Part shown: positions 6,945 to 9,464 of the stretch, in pieces
Position numbering within the stretch: the first letter of the stretch is position 1
Layout: each line of letters starts with the position of its first letter
Assembly (NCBI GenBank): GCA_937927845.1
Contig: CALFXE010000211.1
Coordinates: 1 to 9,464 of the forward strand
Reading direction: 5' to 3'
From: an uncultured Paludibacter sp.
GTDB lineage: Bacteria; Bacteroidota; Bacteroidia; Bacteroidales; Paludibacteraceae
DNA: 9,464 bases
Translations under genes and position numbers: made by a program
The notes under the pieces: generated by a model
Databases searched by the model: none
What the model saw: only the letters and a program-made list of their open reading frames with translations
Told to the model about the DNA's origin: nothing

Positions 6945-6952
6945 AGTGAGGT
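6867..6952 (+). repeat. 86-bp direct repeat, copy 2
   Basis: The intact-gene copy of the repeat at 1343-1428, with 83 of 86 bases identical. It spans codons 91-115 of the 115-aa gene, its stop and 8 bases downstream. Confidence 0.9.
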
Positions 6953-6979
6953 GGGTATGAAAAAATTTAATTTGATTGG

Positions 6980-7459
6980 ATGACGAAATGGTTTCAAATA
7001 CTTTTAAGTAGTACTTCTTCGGAAGAAAGACCTCCTTTGTCGGAAAAGGTTCGAGACTATCTGGAATTTTTTTTCAGCAAAGAGTTGCAAAATTCGAAAA
7101 TAGGAAAAAGCCAGTGGAAGTCGGTTCTGAGCATACTGTACATATCTGGAGGGAATCATAAGCTTATAAACACAGTTTTGGCAGATGCACCAAGAACGAT
7201 TAAATCGGAAATGATAAAGATGTATGAAATTCATATCCCATTATCTTTGATTAATAAATCGGAAGATCGGCATAGAAAATCTATTGAAGTTTTACTTGAT
7301 GCCATATTTTTGTTCTGCAAGAGATTCTCGAAGCTGAAGGACGCGCAAATTCGGGAAATCTTCAATAAAATCGATTGGGCCTATTTGTTGAGTCTTCCTT
7401 ACCCGGCTTCCCGGGAAGAGCAAGGATATCTTGAGGATAGAATCGGCAGTTTTGAATAG
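6980..7459 (+). CDS. putative immunity protein, paralog of 600-1115
   Basis: A 159-aa soluble protein from ATG 6980. It shares with the 171-aa product of 600-1115 the motifs EERPP (15-19), PRTIKSE (71-77), HRKSIE (98-103) and LLSLPYPA (136-143) in the same order and spacing, and ends about ten residues after the last shared block. The conserved blocks are separated by strongly diverged stretches, which is common in immunity proteins specialised for different toxin variants. No signal or membrane segment is present. The family is not recognised. The retained blocks are the best query for finding relatives. Confidence 0.75.
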   Translation: MTKWFQILLSSTSSEERPPLSEKVRDYLEFFFSKELQNSKIGKSQWKSVLSILYISGGNHKLINTVLADAPRTIKSEMIKMYEIHIPLSLINKSEDRHRKSIEVLLDAIFLFCKRFSKLKDAQIREIFNKIDWAYLLSLPYPASREEQGYLEDRIGSFE

Positions 7460-7629
7460 CTTGAGTAAAGGAATATGCAGTCTGATCGCGGAATTTTGAG
7501 TAGATATGCGACGTCTACGAACCGGTGATAGGCAGATGATTGTTAGCAAATCATAAAATCAAGATCAATAGAATGAAGGTTGCCTAACAATGGAGTCGTT
7601 TGCCCAAGAGTTGGTAATTTTATAGGTAC

Positions 7630-7683
7630 ATGGCAATAAGAACTCTAAAGGACAATGACCCGGGTGTATTTGGTACATTATGA
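7630..7683 (+). CDS. 17-codon frame overlapping the next start, possible remnant
   Basis: ATG 7630 opens a 17-residue frame, MAIRTLKDNDPGVFGTL, whose TGA overlaps the ATG of the next gene in an ATGA arrangement. It could be a coupling leader, or the surviving N-terminus of a lost gene, since bases 7646-7675 resemble 4412-4440. There is no clear ribosome site. Both readings are weak. Confidence 0.2.
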   Translation: MAIRTLKDNDPGVFGTL

Positions 7684-8168
7684 AGTTAAAGCAAGTGTTA
7701 ATTTTTTTTAACAACCCACAGCTCATAGATACAAAACTTTCTCCTGACTATTTAAATAAAAGATATTCAGAGAGTGTTAAAATTGTTGTTTCAAAACGGA
7801 AGAGCTTGTTGCTGTTTTTCTTTATGCTATTTATTGCCATTATTTGTTTGACGGCTGTCAAAGAGAATAATCTCGGGAGTTACATTTTTTTGACTGTTAT
7901 TGTTGCGTTCTCTGTCTACAAATTAGTTGACACCCGGCCGAAGATAGTGCTGTCAAAAGAAGGTATTAGATTGAAGAGGGCATTTGTCCAATGGTCATTA
8001 ATTACGCATACGAAAATCGCGAAACTTGATGACCCCAGTGCTGATACTTATGAGCTTTGGGTGTATTTCGGAAAGAATTCAAAAAAGAAAATTCTTCTAA
8101 CAGATTTAAATTACGAATGGGAGGAAATATCCCATATGGTTGAATTTTTTAAACAGCGAGGAGGATAA
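7680..8168 (+). CDS. two-helix membrane protein with a PH-like C-terminal domain
   Basis: A 162-aa product from ATG 7680. Residues 1-40 are soluble and basic. Two hydrophobic helices follow at about 42-60 and 66-83, joined by a very short loop (KENNLG). The remaining 75 residues (RPKIVLSKEGIRLKR, then FVQWSLI, YELWVYFGKNSKKKILLTDL and a final helix EISHMVEFF) match the strand-rich layout and closing helix of bacterial PH-like domains that often follow such a helix pair. The domain should face the cytoplasm. Proteins of this shape occur in polymorphic toxin loci as immunity proteins, and position at the end of the bank fits. The PH-like call is by pattern. Confidence 0.7.
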   Translation: MKLKQVLIFFNNPQLIDTKLSPDYLNKRYSESVKIVVSKRKSLLLFFFMLFIAIICLTAVKENNLGSYIFLTVIVAFSVYKLVDTRPKIVLSKEGIRLKRAFVQWSLITHTKIAKLDDPSADTYELWVYFGKNSKKKILLTDLNYEWEEISHMVEFFKQRGG

Positions 8169-8353
8169 ATTCGGTAGACTCATTTTACAGATTACCCTTA
8201 TAGCTGGTTTATGTGTTACGCCCTCCAATTGCATTAATATACCTTTTCCCGCTTTCCGTTGACAGTTGATTCGGTTTTATAGAATACAATTTTCAGCCAT
8301 TGCTTTATGTGCTATTATGCAGGGGATATTCTGCATACTGCAATACCAATACT

Positions 8354-9464
8354 ATGTTGAGACTCCTGCTGATTGTTGCTATTCTTTGCCAGTCGTTAAT
8401 GCTCTCTGCGCAAACTTATTATGTTGATGCCGCAAGGCCTGATAATACCGGTGCGGGCACATCCTGGGCCAGTGCCAAAAAAGATTTGCAGGCAGCTATA
8501 GCTGTTGCCGCAGCCAACTCGAGTATTTGGGTTAAGGCGGGCACTTATTTACCCACACATGACCCTTTTGGCAATGCATCGCCTGCCAATAACCGCGACA
8601 AAACCTTTATGCTAAAGAATGGCGTAAAGATCTATGGCGGTTTTGCAGGCAGCGAAACACAGCTAAGCGAGCGTAACCCGGTAAATAATATAACTACTTT
8701 AAGCGGCGACCTGGGAGTGCTGAATACGCTTACAGACAATGCCTATCACGTAGTCATGTCGGTCAATCTGTCCAATACCAGTTTGCTCGACGGATTTACA
8801 ATCACAAAGGGGTATGCTGCCGCGCCTGGACAATCCAGGGTTACTGTCGCTACAAGAGTGATTGACCGGCATAAAGGAGGCGGTATCTATAATGCTTTTT
8901 CTTCTACCGTTTTTTCAAACTGTATTGTCATGGGAAACAGTGCAGATTGTACCGATAACAATGATGATGCCTGGGGAGCAGGAATGGTTAATGAAGAGTC
9001 GTCGTCGGTAATTACTGATTGTGTTTTTGATGCCAACTCGTTCCTGAATGGGGGAGCCAGTTTCGGTGTGTTTGGCGCAGGCATGAATATCATCGGCGGA
9101 GCCTGTGTTTTGACCCGTTGTTATTTTGTAAATAATACCAGCGGTTCGGGCTTTTTGGATGGGTCGAGGGGCGGCGCTTTGTATATTGCTTATGGATCTA
9201 CCAGTGTCACAAATTGTGTATTCTATAATAACAGCGCTCAAAACGGCGCGTGTATCAGCATTGGTGGTGCGGAAAATAATCTCAGCACTTTTACTAACTG
9301 TACCTTTGCCGGCAATACCTCCTCTTATGCAGGCACGGCCTTTTCGGGTTTTGCTGATGCGCAATTCCGGAATTGTATTTTCTGGAACAATACACCCACA
9401 AGCAGTTCTGTTGCTAACCGCAATGAAATCTACAGCCAGGAAAACCGCACGCAATATCAGCCGT
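8354..9464 (+). CDS. secreted right-handed beta-helix protein, 3' end outside the window
   Basis: From ATG 8354 the frame stays open to the window end, giving 370 residues and no stop. Residues 1-20 are a signal peptide with a likely cleavage after LSAQ. Then comes YYVDAARPDNTGAGTSWASA, the opening typical of Bacteroidota choice-of-anchor Q or DUF1565-like beta-helix proteins, with IWVKAGTYLPT (58-68) and VKIYGGFAGSETQLSERNP (91-109). Regular rungs follow, each with a cysteine in the pattern NC.F..N: C190, C223, C256, C288, C316 and C341, interspersed with GGGIYN and GGALYI turns. This is a parallel beta-helix, secreted to the periplasm or surface, often with a C-terminal sorting domain that would lie beyond the window. 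Ligand or enzyme activity is not evident. It is more GC-rich than the preceding genes and unrelated to the toxin bank. Confidence 0.88.
   Translation, partial: MLRLLLIVAILCQSLMLSAQTYYVDAARPDNTGAGTSWASAKKDLQAAIAVAAANSSIWVKAGTYLPTHDPFGNASPANNRDKTFMLKNGVKIYGGFAGSETQLSERNPVNNITTLSGDLGVLNTLTDNAYHVVMSVNLSNTSLLDGFTITKGYAAAPGQSRVTVATRVIDRHKGGGIYNAFSSTVFSNCIVMGNSADCTDNNDDAWGAGMVNEESSSVITDCVFDANSFLNGGASFGVFGAGMNIIGGACVLTRCYFVNNTSGSGFLDGSRGGALYIAYGSTSVTNCVFYNNSAQNGACISIGGAENNLSTFTNCTFAGNTSSYAGTAFSGFADAQFRNCIFWNNTPTSSSVANRNEIYSQENRTQYQP

Noticed and set aside
7536..7554. Hairpin ATGATT, seven-base loop, AATCAT
   Set aside because: The stem is short and AT-rich and no T-run follows, so it is not a convincing terminator.
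8236..8243. TACCTTTT as a possible Bacteroidota -7 promoter element before the beta-helix gene
   Set aside because: It misses the last base of TAnnTTTG and has no well-placed -33 element.
8887..9454. Two overlapping minus-strand frames of 68 and 179 codons
   Set aside because: They lie opposite the beta-helix gene, whose signal peptide and regular rungs make the plus strand clearly coding; the minus frames lack protein-like order.
1..9464. CRISPR arrays, tRNA or rRNA genes, transposase genes
   Set aside because: No regularly spaced repeats, no cloverleaf or rRNA sequence and no transposase frame were seen on either strand.

Overview
The window looks like an accessory, recombination-worn locus from a member of the Bacteroidota, most likely a Chitinophagaceae-type genome. 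The clues are an RHS core of the Bacteroidota type, several short lipoprotein signals ending in FSC-N or similar, AT-rich genes with few Shine-Dalgarno sites, and a secreted right-handed beta-helix protein of the kind these genomes export. No species can be named from the sequence alone.

Layout. Positions 1-1420 hold the 3' end of an unrecognised gene, a remnant of a lipoprotein gene (477-566), a 171-aa gene with a paralog 6 kb downstream, a possible minus-strand remnant (1124-1309), and a truncated copy of the 3' end of another downstream gene (1343-1420). Positions 1594-3365 hold the 3' part of an RHS gene. It has no 5' half, carries one frameshift in the core, and ends in the RHS-associated core motif followed by a variable C-terminal toxin tip with a phospholipase A2-like signature. 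From 3367 to 8168 runs a same-strand series of short, mostly AT-rich genes without housekeeping features: two intact lipoproteins, a frameshifted lipoprotein, a three-helix membrane protein, a SUKH-like protein, a 115-aa protein, the second paralog, and a two-helix membrane protein with a PH-like tail. From 8354 to the window end is the start of a secreted beta-helix protein that marks a return to ordinary, more GC-rich sequence.

How it fits together. This is the usual architecture of a polymorphic-toxin (RHS) locus: a displaced or orphan toxin tip followed by a bank of immunity genes, some paired with toxins now lost. The lipoprotein starting one base after the RHS stop is the best candidate for the cognate immunity protein. 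Several bank members are lipoproteins or membrane proteins, which suits toxins acting on the envelope. Repeats shared between the two ends of the bank (83 of 86 bases between 1343-1428 and 6867-6952; 32 of 34 bases between 512-545 and 4234-4267) and two frameshifted genes show an array being reshuffled and decaying. Immunity roles are inferred from context. Only the RHS core and the beta-helix protein are recognised with confidence; the SUKH, PH-like and PLA2-like assignments are motif-level readings.
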